This document shows, piece by piece, positions 54,464 through 63,611 of a stretch of 64,000 nt of DNA. The notes below the pieces were generated by a model, which saw nothing but the letters and a program-made list of their open reading frames with translations, had not been told where the DNA came from and did no database searches. The stretch spans positions 1 through 64,000 of the forward strand of contig NZ_FMXO01000004.1 in NCBI RefSeq assembly GCF_900104215.1. Direction: 5' to 3'. A program made the position numbers and the translations under genes. Origin of the DNA: Desulfonatronum thiosulfatophilum. GTDB lineage: Bacteria > Desulfobacterota > Desulfovibrionia > Desulfovibrionales > Desulfonatronaceae. The stretch's first letter is position 1. Every line of letters begins with the position of its first letter.

Positions 54464-56149
54464 ATGCGTTATCTGTTTCGCTTCATGATTGTTGCATTCA
54501 TTTTTTTCAGCAGCGCGACATTTGCCTGGTCCCAGGCTGCCGCGGAGACTGACGAAACTCTCAAACGTTTCGCGGTGCTGCCGTTCGCGGTCCACGGACC
54601 GGATCAATATGCCTATCTCGGTCAGGGCGTACAAACCATGCTCACATCGCGTTTGAAGTGGACGGATCGGTTCGAGGACCTGGACAGGTCGACCATCGCC
54701 CAGGTCGTGGCCTCCATTCCGCGATCGCAGGAAGAAGCCCTTTCGGCACATGCTGCTTTGGGGGTGGACTATCTGATTTTCGGCAGCGTGACCATCCTGG
54801 GCGATCAAGCCAGCCTGGACGCCCACGTGGTGGATGCGCAGGGACGGGACACTCCGCAATCGGCGCAGGTCGCCTTGAACGATCTGATTCCGGCCCTGGA
54901 AGGCATGGCCAGGGAGATCAACGCGCAGGTATTTGGCAGGCCCCAGGCTCAGACTCCCCAGCAGGCCCAGGCCGCAAGTCCTGCGGGCCCTGTTCATCCC
55001 GACTTGATCTACAATGAATATGGTCCGGAGAGGACACCCTATCACCTCAATCCGGACATTCTCTACTCTGGCGCCGCGGATTCCCCGGGCCGCTGGCGCA
55101 GCCAGGCTCTCCCGTTTGCTTCACTGGGCGTGGTGGTCGGGGATGCCGACGGCAATGGGCGAAATGAGATTTTTATGCTTACGGACAACAAGGTCCTGGC
55201 CTATCATGCCGTCGACAACAGGCTGATGCCTCTGGGCGAATATGCCGCGCCTCTGCGTCTGCAATGCCTGAACATCAACCTGATGGACATCAATGGCGAC
55301 GGTTTTAAAGAAATTATCGTCTCCGCCATCATGGACGAAACGCCCAGGTCCTTTATTCTGAATTTTATCGATGGCAAGTTCGTACTGGCCGAAGACCGCA
55401 TTCCTCTCTATCTGAACGTGGTTCGCATACCCCCGGACTATAGGCCGACCTTGATCGGTCAGCGCAAGGGGCGCACTCGGCTGTTCGATTCGGGAGTGCA
55501 TGAGATTTTGCGCATGAACGGGCAGCTTGACCTGTCGCGGGCCTTGAACCTGCCGCAGGGGACGAACGTCTTCAATTTTGCCTTCCTGCCCCAGGACGAT
55601 GACTTCAAGGTTGTCGTTGCCGACAACAAGGACAAATTGCGCGTTTTTTCCTCCAACAACACATTTCAGTCCGTCACTGAAGAACCCTACGCCGGATCTT
55701 CCCTGGGGTTGGAAGTGGACGAGTCTTTTCCCGGCATCAGGCAGGATCTGGACGGAGACATGATGAGCTATTACTATATTCCGTCGCGTCTGGTACCGGT
55801 CAAGCTGGGTCAGGGCGCTTCCTGGAATCTGCTCGTGAACCGGAATATTTCTCTCTCGGCCCAGTTCTTCGCCCGGTACAGATATTTCCCACAGGGCGAA
55901 ATCCACGCCTTGTTCTGGGATGGCATCAACATGAACATCAACTGGAAGACGCGTCGCATCCGCGGAACCGTGGTGGATTACGGGCTGGCCGATGTCATGA
56001 ACGATGGCAGAACCGAACTGTTCGTGCTTGTTAACACCCACCCCGGCGCCACCGGTTTCACGCAGCGCCGCACAGTTTTGCTTTCCTACACCCTGGATAT
56101 GGATGCGGAAATGGAAGAGGGGTTCACGCTGGACATGGGGCTGAACTAG
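54464..56149 (+). CDS. Secreted FG-GAP repeat protein with TolB/FlgO-like N-terminal domain
   Basis: 561 residues. A Sec signal (MRYLFRFMIVAFIFFSSATF) is followed by a domain (about 30-150) with RFAVLPFAVHGPDQYAYLGQ and YLIFGSVTILGDQASLDAHV. This pattern recalls the TolB/FlgO-type domain. A Gln-rich linker precedes FG-GAP/VCBS beta-propeller repeats with Ca-type loops VVGDADGNGRNEIF, LMDINGDGFKEIIV, and LADVMNDGRTELFV. It is probably periplasmic or envelope-associated. Function unknown. ATG 54464 has AAAGGAG upstream. Confidence 0.82.
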   Translation: MRYLFRFMIVAFIFFSSATFAWSQAAAETDETLKRFAVLPFAVHGPDQYAYLGQGVQTMLTSRLKWTDRFEDLDRSTIAQVVASIPRSQEEALSAHAALGVDYLIFGSVTILGDQASLDAHVVDAQGRDTPQSAQVALNDLIPALEGMAREINAQVFGRPQAQTPQQAQAASPAGPVHPDLIYNEYGPERTPYHLNPDILYSGAADSPGRWRSQALPFASLGVVVGDADGNGRNEIFMLTDNKVLAYHAVDNRLMPLGEYAAPLRLQCLNINLMDINGDGFKEIIVSAIMDETPRSFILNFIDGKFVLAEDRIPLYLNVVRIPPDYRPTLIGQRKGRTRLFDSGVHEILRMNGQLDLSRALNLPQGTNVFNFAFLPQDDDFKVVVADNKDKLRVFSSNNTFQSVTEEPYAGSSLGLEVDESFPGIRQDLDGDMMSYYYIPSRLVPVKLGQGASWNLLVNRNISLSAQFFARYRYFPQGEIHALFWDGINMNINWKTRRIRGTVVDYGLADVMNDGRTELFVLVNTHPGATGFTQRRTVLLSYTLDMDAEMEEGFTLDMGLN

Positions 56150-56182
56150 GGGAGCAATCGCTACCGCAAAGCAGGCATTCCC

Positions 56183-57157
56183 ATGGCCGCGGTTCAATTC
56201 TGGAAGGTGAGCAGAGCCGAGGCGGGACAGAAGCTGCTCCAGTTTCTGCGCCGCCGCCTGGAGGGAGCCGTCCCCCCTCCGGCTTTACAACGTTGGATTC
56301 GCACCGGCCAGGTGCGTGTAGACGGGTCCCGGGCCAAGCCCGGGACCCGTCTAGAAGAAGGGCAGGAGATTCGCGTTCCTCCCTATTCCGTTGAACAAGC
56401 AGCACCGCCAGGTACACCGGGGATGAGTGCTTCAGCCAAACTCAAGCCGGTTGTCGTCCATGAAGACCATGACCTGCTTGTTTTGGCCAAGCCGCAGGGC
56501 TTGCCCGTCCATGCCGGCACTGGACATCATGACTCCGTCGCCGCCGGATTGGCCGTTGAATTTGCCCACAGTTCATGGAAGCCGACCCTGGTCCATCGCC
56601 TGGATCGCGATACATCCGGCCTGCTGGTTGTCGCCAAGACCTACTCCTGCCTGCGCATGCTGCACGATCAGTGGCGTGCGGGGCTCGTCAACAAATCGTA
56701 CCTGGCCTGGGTTCACGGGGCGACTTACTGGTCGACGCCGACTCTTCTAGAAGATGCGGCGAGAAAAGTTCAAAGCGACGTTGGGGAAAGAATGGTCGTT
56801 GGGGACGGCAAAACCTGCCGTTCCCTGGTTCGCACCATCCATCATTCAGAATCCTGCAGCCTGGTGCTGATTGCACCCATCACCGGACGTACCCATCAAA
56901 TTCGGGTCCAGCTCTCCAGCCGGGGCCATCCCTTGATCGGTGACCGTAAATACGGCGGGCCACCCCGCCCCTCAGGCATGCTGCTGCATGCCTGGCACAT
57001 CCGTTGGCCTGGCCAGGAGTTTCAGCTTTTGCCGGACTGGCAGGGGACCTGGGCAATTTCTCGGATTGCTTCCGAGGCCGTGTTGCTGCAAAGAACCAGG
57101 GAGCTTATTGCAATGCCGGGGAAGGTGGATTGGGATTGCGGGACAGGTGGGGGCTAA
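56183..57157 (+). CDS. RluA/RluC-family pseudouridine synthase
   Basis: 324 residues. N-terminal S4 RNA-binding domain (about 15-75: ALQRWIRTGQVRVDGSRA) and a catalytic domain with the motif VHRLDRDTSGLLVVAKT (catalytic Asp), KSYLAWVHG, and ITGRTHQIRVQLSSRGHPLI. It isomerises uridines in rRNA; the precise site is not assigned. A 16-bp perfect hairpin (56319-56353) lies within the S4 coding region. Its stop overlaps the stop of the convergent TraB-family gene. Confidence 0.9.
   Translation: MAAVQFWKVSRAEAGQKLLQFLRRRLEGAVPPPALQRWIRTGQVRVDGSRAKPGTRLEEGQEIRVPPYSVEQAAPPGTPGMSASAKLKPVVVHEDHDLLVLAKPQGLPVHAGTGHHDSVAAGLAVEFAHSSWKPTLVHRLDRDTSGLLVVAKTYSCLRMLHDQWRAGLVNKSYLAWVHGATYWSTPTLLEDAARKVQSDVGERMVVGDGKTCRSLVRTIHHSESCSLVLIAPITGRTHQIRVQLSSRGHPLIGDRKYGGPPRPSGMLLHAWHIRWPGQEFQLLPDWQGTWAISRIASEAVLLQRTRELIAMPGKVDWDCGTGGG
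56319..56353. repeat. Perfect 16-bp hairpin inside the pseudouridine synthase gene
   Basis: TAGACGGGTCCCGGGC (56319-56334) pairs perfectly with 56338-56353 around a three-base CAA loop. It encodes VDGSRAKPGTRL of the S4 domain region. Stems this stable within coding sequence are unusual. Confidence 0.85.
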
Positions 57158-58350
57158 AAGGTCCGGGCCGCGATCCATCCTCCGGAGATGAAGGCCGCCA
57201 GGGAGCTGCCCAGGTTGACCAGGGCCACAACGAGCAGGATCCGGCAAAGCGGATTGGTCCAGAAGCCTTTCAACGTCGTGATGGCCTGGGGGAGATCTTC
57301 AAGGTCCGCCACGGTGGGGCGCCGGATCACGGCCTGGACGAAACCGGCCACGAATCCGGCGGCGATCATCGGATTGAGGCTGGTAAACGGAGAAGCGACC
57401 ATGGCCGTGAGTATCGTCAACGGATGGGCCCAGGCCAGAACGGCACCCAGTCCGGCCAGGACGCTGTTCAGGCCGATCCAGATGAATGCCGATTCCATGG
57501 CATGGCTCTGACCTTCCTTGAAAAACCCCCACGCTATCAGGGCGAGAATGGCGATGGGAATGGCCCATTTCAGAAATTTCGCGATGTTGGTCTTGGGCGG
57601 TAAAACCACCAGGGGAGTCAGGTCGATGTCCTGGTGGATGTGAGCTTCAATGCCGCTGACATGGCCGGCGCCGACCACGGCCACAATTGTTTTTCCGGGG
57701 GCCTGACGAATTTTTTGGGCCAGGTAGACGTCGCGCTCATCAATCAAACGCCGTTTGACCTGGGGAAACTCGTCCGCGAAAGCATCCATCAGGATTTCCA
57801 ACTGGTCTTTCTTCTTCAAGGATTCCACGACCTGATCATCGATCTTGCCGGCAAACAACAGCCCCATCAGCAACTGCCCGACCATCTTGAATTTTTCCAG
57901 AAATCCCAAATGCCGCCATGTTCGCTTCAGGGTAATTTCCACTTCCCGGTCCGCGAGAACCAGTTGCGCCCCTGTCTCCTTGGCCAGGCGGACTCCCTCG
58001 GCCATGTCCGCTCCCGGCTGGATGCCGAGCTGATCGCCCAGCTTGCGGTAGAACGAGGAAAGTATCAGCTGGGCCAAAAGAAAGGGAGTCTTGCGTTCAC
58101 GGATCACACGCATGATGTCCATCTTGCGCCATCCGTCCCGGTCGACGATGGCGCGGTGGCGGGAGGCGCAGAGTTCAACGCAGATGGTGTCCGGGTGGAC
58201 AGCTTCGACGGTTTGGCGGACATCCTGTACGCTTTGCTTGGAAACATGGGCCGTGCCAACTAGGTACACGTCTCTGTCGTCAACACGGACATGTTTTACG
58301 CAGGAAGGCAGTTCAAGGGGCTCAGCCGGGGAATTTTGTACTTGATTCAT
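57154..58350 (-). CDS. TraB/PrgY-family membrane protein
   Basis: 398 residues. The TraB domain (about 20-230) has VYLVGTAHVSKQSVQDVRQT, ICVELCASRHRAI, LADREVEITLKRTW, RDVYLAQKIRQAPGKTIVAV, and VGAGHVSGIEAHI. The conserved GTAHVS and VGAGHV carry metal-type His. Four membrane segments follow (about 255-390). The family includes pheromone-shutdown protein PrgY. Enzymatic role is not proved. ATG 58350 lacks a good ribosome site. Confidence 0.9.
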   Translation of the reverse strand: MNQVQNSPAEPLELPSCVKHVRVDDRDVYLVGTAHVSKQSVQDVRQTVEAVHPDTICVELCASRHRAIVDRDGWRKMDIMRVIRERKTPFLLAQLILSSFYRKLGDQLGIQPGADMAEGVRLAKETGAQLVLADREVEITLKRTWRHLGFLEKFKMVGQLLMGLLFAGKIDDQVVESLKKKDQLEILMDAFADEFPQVKRRLIDERDVYLAQKIRQAPGKTIVAVVGAGHVSGIEAHIHQDIDLTPLVVLPPKTNIAKFLKWAIPIAILALIAWGFFKEGQSHAMESAFIWIGLNSVLAGLGAVLAWAHPLTILTAMVASPFTSLNPMIAAGFVAGFVQAVIRRPTVADLEDLPQAITTLKGFWTNPLCRILLVVALVNLGSSLAAFISGGWIAARTF

Positions 58351-58594
58351 TGTTCGGAAAATGGAGAAATGTTCTGCCGGGAAAAAGATTTGGGGGAATA
58401 GCGGAAAAAATAATTATCTACACCGGGCGGCAAATGAGAGCAAGCGGGTGGGATGACGAATTCTTGACCATCACTGGTTTGGATACAATAATTGAGTCTG
58501 GATGTTCCACACAATACAGCATTCTTGCCTTGACATTTTTCCAGAGATTGACCAAACACAGCGCATGTGAACTTTATCGCAAAGGAGCGCACTC

Positions 58595-58753
58595 ATGGGC
58601 ATCACTGAAATTATTCCCACTTTGATCAGCAACGCAGCCAAGGAAGCCGATTTGTCCAGCGTGATCGGCGTCGGTTTCATTTTCACCTACCTGACCATCA
58701 TTGTCGTCACCGCACTTGTTCGCATCAAGCAGGGCAAGCACATGGATCACTGA
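58595..58753 (+). CDS. 52-residue single-pass membrane protein
   Basis: AAAGGAG sits eight bases before ATG 58595, a textbook ribosome site. The product begins MGITEIIPTLISNAAKEADL, has one membrane segment (about 23-44: VIGVGFIFTYLTIIVVTALV) and ends RIKQGKHMDH. No family recognised. It sits in a 500-base interval between divergent traB and mogA-type genes, on the same strand as the latter. The size and charge layout (acidic/helical N-end, basic C-end) resemble regulatory or accessory subunits of membrane complexes (inference). Confidence 0.7.
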   Translation: MGITEIIPTLISNAAKEADLSSVIGVGFIFTYLTIIVVTALVRIKQGKHMDH

Positions 58754-58805
58754 TCCATCGGCGACGATGTCCTGACCTGAGCTTCATCAGGACCTGATCT
58801 CCATC

Positions 58806-58849
58806 AAAGCCGGGCATTCCTGCCGGATTCATGCAGGATGTTCGGCTTT
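58806..58849 (+). promoter_or_regulatory. Hairpin in the leader of the MogA-type gene
   Basis: AAAGCCGGGCAT...TCCTGC pairs with GCAGGATGTTCGGCTTT, an 18-pair stem with one bulge and two wobble pairs, ending 19 bases before ATG 58869. No U-tract follows, so it may be a leader structure rather than a terminator for the 52-residue gene. It does not match the Moco riboswitch by eye. Confidence 0.45.
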
Positions 58850-58868
58850 GCAACCGACGGGAGCCGCC

Positions 58869-59669
58869 ATGAACGTGATCCTTCGGTCCTCACGGGAAGA
58901 GGCTGTCGTTCGTGACCAACGCCTCCCCCTATTCACTTCCGGTTCCCCGAAGAGTTTCGCCGGCCCTTGTTTTATCATTGACCAAGGGGCAATGCCCACC
59001 GTGGGTTCCGTGCTGACAAGCCCGGACGATGCGGCGAGCGTCCAGGTCGTGAGCAAATTCTATTGGGCGGAAGATTCAGAAGACCTGCCAAGCATTGAGA
59101 GCTGCTGGGTGAGGATCTTGAAGGATTTTCATGCGGATTCCCTTGCCTTGCCCTGGACGGTTGCGAAGCAGGGATACGCTTTGGCCTGGGTTACCCTGAG
59201 CGACAAGGGCTATGTCGGCGCCAGGGAAGATCAGGCCGGGCCCTTGATTGCCGAGCTGGTCGGCGGGGATCTTTCCGTGGCTCTGGTGCAAGGATATCTG
59301 ATCCCGGATGACCCGAGGCGACTGCGTTCGCTCCTTGTGGGGCTGGCCCTGGAGCAGCAGTTCGACCTGGTCCTGACCACCGGAGGGACCGGAGTCGGTC
59401 CTCGCGACATCACCCCGGAAACGACGCTGTCGGTAATTGAGAAGCGGCTTCCGGGAATGGAAACGGCGATGCTCCAGACGGCATTGCTGAAAACAGCGCA
59501 CGCCGTTATCTCCAGGGCCGTTGTCGGCACGCTTGGTCAAAGCCTGATCATCAATCTGCCCGGTTCTCCCAAGGCGGTCCGTGAAAATCTCGGCGCGCTT
59601 CTCCCGGCTCTTCGTCATACCTTGGCCAAGCTCCAAGGCGATCAGTCCGACTGCGCGCAAGTCTGCTGA
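58869..59669 (+). CDS. MogA/MoaB-type molybdopterin adenylyltransferase with N-terminal extension
   Basis: 266 residues. The C-terminal domain (about 100-260) is MogA/MoaB: AWVTLSDKGYVGAREDQAGP, LVLTTGGTGVGPRDITPETT, and INLPGSPKAVRENLGALLPA. It adenylylates molybdopterin before MoeA inserts Mo. The first 100 residues (MNVILRSSREEA...) are an added domain I cannot assign. ATG 58869 has GGGAGCC upstream. It completes a late Moco pathway with mobB and moeA at 7-9 kb. Confidence 0.88.
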   Translation: MNVILRSSREEAVVRDQRLPLFTSGSPKSFAGPCFIIDQGAMPTVGSVLTSPDDAASVQVVSKFYWAEDSEDLPSIESCWVRILKDFHADSLALPWTVAKQGYALAWVTLSDKGYVGAREDQAGPLIAELVGGDLSVALVQGYLIPDDPRRLRSLLVGLALEQQFDLVLTTGGTGVGPRDITPETTLSVIEKRLPGMETAMLQTALLKTAHAVISRAVVGTLGQSLIINLPGSPKAVRENLGALLPALRHTLAKLQGDQSDCAQVC

Positions 59670-59725
59670 AGGCGCGCGAATTCCAAGACGAGCATTTCAT
59701 TCTCTAATCCCGATTGGCATCTTCC

Positions 59726-62700
59726 ATGTCCAGTGATCTGTTTCGAGCCGATCTTCACATCCATTCGCGGCATTCTCGCGCCACGAGCCGGAACCTCTCG
59801 CCCCGGCTTCTCGCGGCCTGGGCCCGGGTCAAGGGGTTGGATGTGGTGGCCACCGGTGACTTCACCCACCCCGGATGGCTTGCGGAACTGGAAGACGATC
59901 TGGAAGAAGACGGATCGGGACTGCTGGTTCCCAGGCAGCCCGTTGATGTCGCCGCTGAAATCCCCTGGCTGGAAGCCGTCCCCCCGGTATCCCGAACGCG
60001 GTTCATGCTTTCCGCGGAAATCAGCACCATCTACAAACGTGGGGACAAGGTTCGCAAGGTCCATCACCTGGTTTTTCTGCCCGGTCTGGAGCAGGTCAGA
60101 GCCCTGAACTTCAAGCTGGCCCAGATCGGCAACCTGGGATCGGACGGTCGGCCCATTCTGGGGCTCGATTCCCGCCACCTGCTGGAAATGGTCCTTGAAA
60201 CCCATCCCTTGGCCTTTCTCGTCCCCGCCCACATCTGGACGCCCTGGTTTTCTTTGTTCGGCTCCAAATCCGGCTTCGACACCATCGAGGAATGCTACGG
60301 TGATCTGGCTTCGGAAATTTTTGCCCTGGAAACCGGACTGTCTTCGGACCCGGCGATGAACTGGCAATGGAGCGCGCTGGATCGATTCCGGATGATCTCC
60401 AATTCGGATGCCCATTCCGGGGAGAAACTGGCTCGCGAAGCCAACCTGTTCAGTGGCGAGCCGAGTTACGAGGGGATTTTCCGGGCCTTGCGCGGCGAAG
60501 GGCAGAGCCACAAATTCTTGGGTACCGTGGAATTCTTTCCCGAAGAGGGGAAGTATCATCTGGACGGACACCGGAACTGCAATGTGGTGCTGGACCCCAA
60601 GGAATCCAAGGCTCATCAAAACATTTGCCCGGTATGCAACCAGCCTTTGACCCTGGGCGTATTGCACCGCGTTCTCGAACTCGCCGACCGGGGCCTGCCT
60701 CTGCAGCCGGAGAACCAGCCGGATTTTCATTCCCTGGTGCCGCTCAACGAGCTGATTGCCGAGATCGTGGGTACGGGCCCGGCCACGAAGCGGGTGCGCA
60801 ACGAGTACTCCCGGCTGGTCGCCTCACACGGATCGGAACTGCACATTCTCGGTGAATTGCCGCTGGACGAGCTTCGTCGCAACAAGCCGCTCCTGGCCGA
60901 ATCCATCAGCCGCATGCGCCAGGGAAAGGTTCTTCGTCAATCCGGTTTTGACGGAAACTACGGCAAGATCTCCATGTTCACGCCACAGGAGCAACGTGAA
61001 TTCCTGCGCGGACGGTCCTTCTTCATCCCTGAGCCGACAGCGGCTGCCTCTCCCGAGGTGGCGGCCCAGACCGCGGCGCCATATTCAGCCACGGAGACCC
61101 AAATTTCGGATCACCCGGTTCAAGACGCCGCACCCGTTCTTGTGTTCAACGAAGAGCAGGATCGGGCCCTGCGGGCCGGGCCGCATCCGGTTCTGGTACT
61201 TGCCGGACCAGGCACTGGAAAAACAAGGACATTGATGGGCAGAATCGCCCATCTGCTGCGCCAGGGAGTTCATCCGCGACGGATGCTGGTGGTCACGTTC
61301 ACTCGTCGCGCCGCCCAGGAACTTCGCGAACGACTGGTAAACATGCATGGAGAGGACGAGGCCATACCCCAGGCTGATACGCTGCACGCCATGGCTTATG
61401 AAACCTGGACCCGCGTCCAGGGCGAGGCGCCGGTCCTGCTCTCCGACGACGCAGCCCGGCGCGTTTTTGCCGCGGCCAACCCCGAGTTGACTTCCGCTCA
61501 GCTTAAGCAACTGTGGGATGAACTTTCCCAGGCCAGGGAACGGCGAAGTTTATCCGAAAACATAACGGAACCCGCCGATCGCTATGCTCGCCAAAAACAG
61601 GACTGGAATTTGGTGGACTATAGCGATCTCCTGGAATTCTGGCTGGCACATGCCGCGAACGATCAGACTTCCAGCCCTTATACGCACATTCTGGTGGACG
61701 AGGTCCAGGATCTTTCACTCCTGCAATGGGAGTTGCTGCAACACCTGTCCCCGGCGGACGGCGCAGGGTTCTGGGCCATCGGGGATCCTCGTCAATGCAT
61801 ATACGGATTCCGGGGCGCCGTGCCGGATATTGCTGACGCCATGCAATCAAAATGGTCGAATCTGGAAACCATTCCCCTGAACGTCAACTACCGTTCGGCC
61901 TCAAACCTGACGCAACTCTACCGCGGATTGTTCCCTGAAGAACAGGCAATGCAATGCCATGACCAGTCAAGCGGGCGAATTGCGCTGTTTCAAGCTTCCA
62001 CCGACATGCGGGAAGCTGCCTGGATTGCGGGACAGGTCCGGGGACTTCTTGGCGGGACGGGACACTGGGAATCGGATCATGGGCGGCACGGGTGCCTCAG
62101 TCCCGGCGACATCGGGATTCTGGTGCGGATGAAGACTTTGATTCCCGCGGTAATGCAGGCCTTGCAGCGGGAGGGGATACCCTGCTCAGCCCCGGAAGCC
62201 GAACCCTTCTGGAAAGAACCCCGGGTTGCGATTCTGCTCCAGGCGGCGTCCGGAATCCTCGGACTTGGCGGAATGGAAGAAGGAGCTTTGCAGTGTCCGC
62301 AACAGGTGGTCGTTCAAGGTCCGGTGGCCCTTGCGGCGCATCTTCAGGATGTGATGCCGTTTGACCGGCTTTTCTGGCAAGGCAAGGAGTTCCTGGCCCT
62401 CAAAAAGGCCTATGCACGACATCAAGGCTGGGCGGGACTGCTGACCTGGATCAATTTCCAGGCTGAATTGGAACTTGTTCGAAGCCGCGCGGAAACGGTA
62501 CAGGTGATGACCCTGCATGCATCCAAGGGACTGGAGTTCGAGGCGATCTTTCTGCCGGCTCTGGAAGACGGTTTGCTGCCCATGATCGGTCTGGACCTGT
62601 TTGGAGGGTCAGGCGGGAACACAGCCGGCGTCTCGAATATTCCTGCCGGTCGCCAGACGGATCTGGAAGAAGAGCGCAGGTTGTTTTACGTGGGGTTGAG

Positions 62701-62875
62701 CAGAGCCAAGCGATGGTTGTTTCTCAGCCATGCCGGAAAACGGAATCTCTTCGGGCGGAGCCTGAGACTCAAGGCCTCCCGTTTTCTCGAGAACTTTCCC
62801 AAAAAGGGAATCCAGCGCAGTAAAACCGTAGAGCAGACCGTACGCCGCCAAAAGCGCATTTCCCTCTTTTCCTGA
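59726..62875 (+). CDS. EndoQ-type PHP nuclease fused to UvrD-family helicase
   Basis: 1049 residues. Residues about 1-300 match Endonuclease Q: ADLHIHSRHSRATSRNLSPR, GLDVVATGDFTHPGWLAELE, KVHHLVFLPGLEQVRALNF, PAHIWTPWFSLFG, and RMISNSDAHSGEKLAREANL. Cys residues follow in HRNCNV and NICPVCNQPL (about 290-310). EndoQ nicks 5' of deaminated bases. From about residue 475 a UvrD helicase follows: Walker A LAGPGTGKTRTL (about 493), VTFTRRAAQELRERL, LVDEVQDLSLLQWELL (about 657), IGDPRQCIYGFRGA, VMTLHASKGLEFEAIFLPAL (about 927), and LFYVGLSRAKRWLFLS. One chain may find, nick and unwind damaged DNA (inference). ATG 59726 is the chosen start; TTG 59714 is possible. Confidence 0.93.
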   Translation: MSSDLFRADLHIHSRHSRATSRNLSPRLLAAWARVKGLDVVATGDFTHPGWLAELEDDLEEDGSGLLVPRQPVDVAAEIPWLEAVPPVSRTRFMLSAEISTIYKRGDKVRKVHHLVFLPGLEQVRALNFKLAQIGNLGSDGRPILGLDSRHLLEMVLETHPLAFLVPAHIWTPWFSLFGSKSGFDTIEECYGDLASEIFALETGLSSDPAMNWQWSALDRFRMISNSDAHSGEKLAREANLFSGEPSYEGIFRALRGEGQSHKFLGTVEFFPEEGKYHLDGHRNCNVVLDPKESKAHQNICPVCNQPLTLGVLHRVLELADRGLPLQPENQPDFHSLVPLNELIAEIVGTGPATKRVRNEYSRLVASHGSELHILGELPLDELRRNKPLLAESISRMRQGKVLRQSGFDGNYGKISMFTPQEQREFLRGRSFFIPEPTAAASPEVAAQTAAPYSATETQISDHPVQDAAPVLVFNEEQDRALRAGPHPVLVLAGPGTGKTRTLMGRIAHLLRQGVHPRRMLVVTFTRRAAQELRERLVNMHGEDEAIPQADTLHAMAYETWTRVQGEAPVLLSDDAARRVFAAANPELTSAQLKQLWDELSQARERRSLSENITEPADRYARQKQDWNLVDYSDLLEFWLAHAANDQTSSPYTHILVDEVQDLSLLQWELLQHLSPADGAGFWAIGDPRQCIYGFRGAVPDIADAMQSKWSNLETIPLNVNYRSASNLTQLYRGLFPEEQAMQCHDQSSGRIALFQASTDMREAAWIAGQVRGLLGGTGHWESDHGRHGCLSPGDIGILVRMKTLIPAVMQALQREGIPCSAPEAEPFWKEPRVAILLQAASGILGLGGMEEGALQCPQQVVVQGPVALAAHLQDVMPFDRLFWQGKEFLALKKAYARHQGWAGLLTWINFQAELELVRSRAETVQVMTLHASKGLEFEAIFLPALEDGLLPMIGLDLFGGSGGNTAGVSNIPAGRQTDLEEERRLFYVGLSRAKRWLFLSHAGKRNLFGRSLRLKASRFLENFPKKGIQRSKTVEQTVRRQKRISLFS

Positions 62876-62916
62876 ACGGGGAAGCACGGCTTCCTAAAAC
62901 CGTCGCAAGAGCCGGC

Positions 62917-63072
62917 ACATTCTCATTGCAAGAATGAAGTGGTCCGGCATGATTCGATTTTTAGTTGCCGGTTGTATGATGAAGCCAGGCTTCGTTCCTC
63001 GAGCTATTGCCCTGAGGGCTGATGCGCCAAAATTGGTATTTGCGCAAGCGGCTCGATGCAAGAAGCCGGCGG
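62917..63072. repeat. Dispersed repeat family B, copy 2
   Basis: It is homologous to 47861-48030: shared ATGAAGTGGTCCGGC, GATTTTT, TTCGTTC, ATTGCC, GCGCCAA, GCTCGATGC/GTTCGATGC and GAAGCCG. The inner stem is kept (62999-63004 with 63051-63056). The far right inverted arm of copy 1 is missing. The rest of the 62876-63611 gap shows nothing I can support. Confidence 0.7.
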
Positions 63073-63611
63073 GAAATTTGTATTCTCAACAACGCAGTTG
63101 ATTCTCTCGTTCTGAGAAAACGGGATAATGTTATTACGGGAGTCGCTCGGGCATTATGAGAAACGGAGTCTCAAACCCGTACTGAAGTGCAATTGAAAGG
63201 GAGCGAGGGAATCTGATCTGAGTCAGGAAGATGCGCTACTGAAGCTAGAAAAATCGCAGGGCACGGTAGATGAGACGTTCGTAGACCGTGCATACCCTTT
63301 GAGCCGTGCAGGTGTCGACGCCGATTTCGCGTAGCCTGCAGTATACGTGCAAGGGGTTAAAATAATGTTGAAAAATAATACGAACTTTGCGCATTCCTGG
63401 ATGGCCTTTCGTTTCAGTGACGAACTACATGTAGATTTTGATCTCTGTATGCAACTGCAACGTATGTGCCATGTCTTGCTCATCAAACCTTGCGCATGGA
63501 ATCTATTGCTGTAAAATATACTTTGTGTCAATCACCTTGCGCCATGACAGGTAAACAATTCGGCAGTATGGAAGTACGCTCATTTCTTCAAATCAAGAAC
63601 ATCCTGCAAAA

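Noticed and set aside
58351-58594. Promoter for the 52-residue gene (TTGACA near 58533)
   Set aside because: The TTGACA box lacks a good -10 at proper spacing; not reported as a feature.
63223-63531. Minus-strand frame of 102 codons near the right end
   Set aside because: Ser/Cys-rich, no ribosome site, no family resemblance; treated as non-coding.
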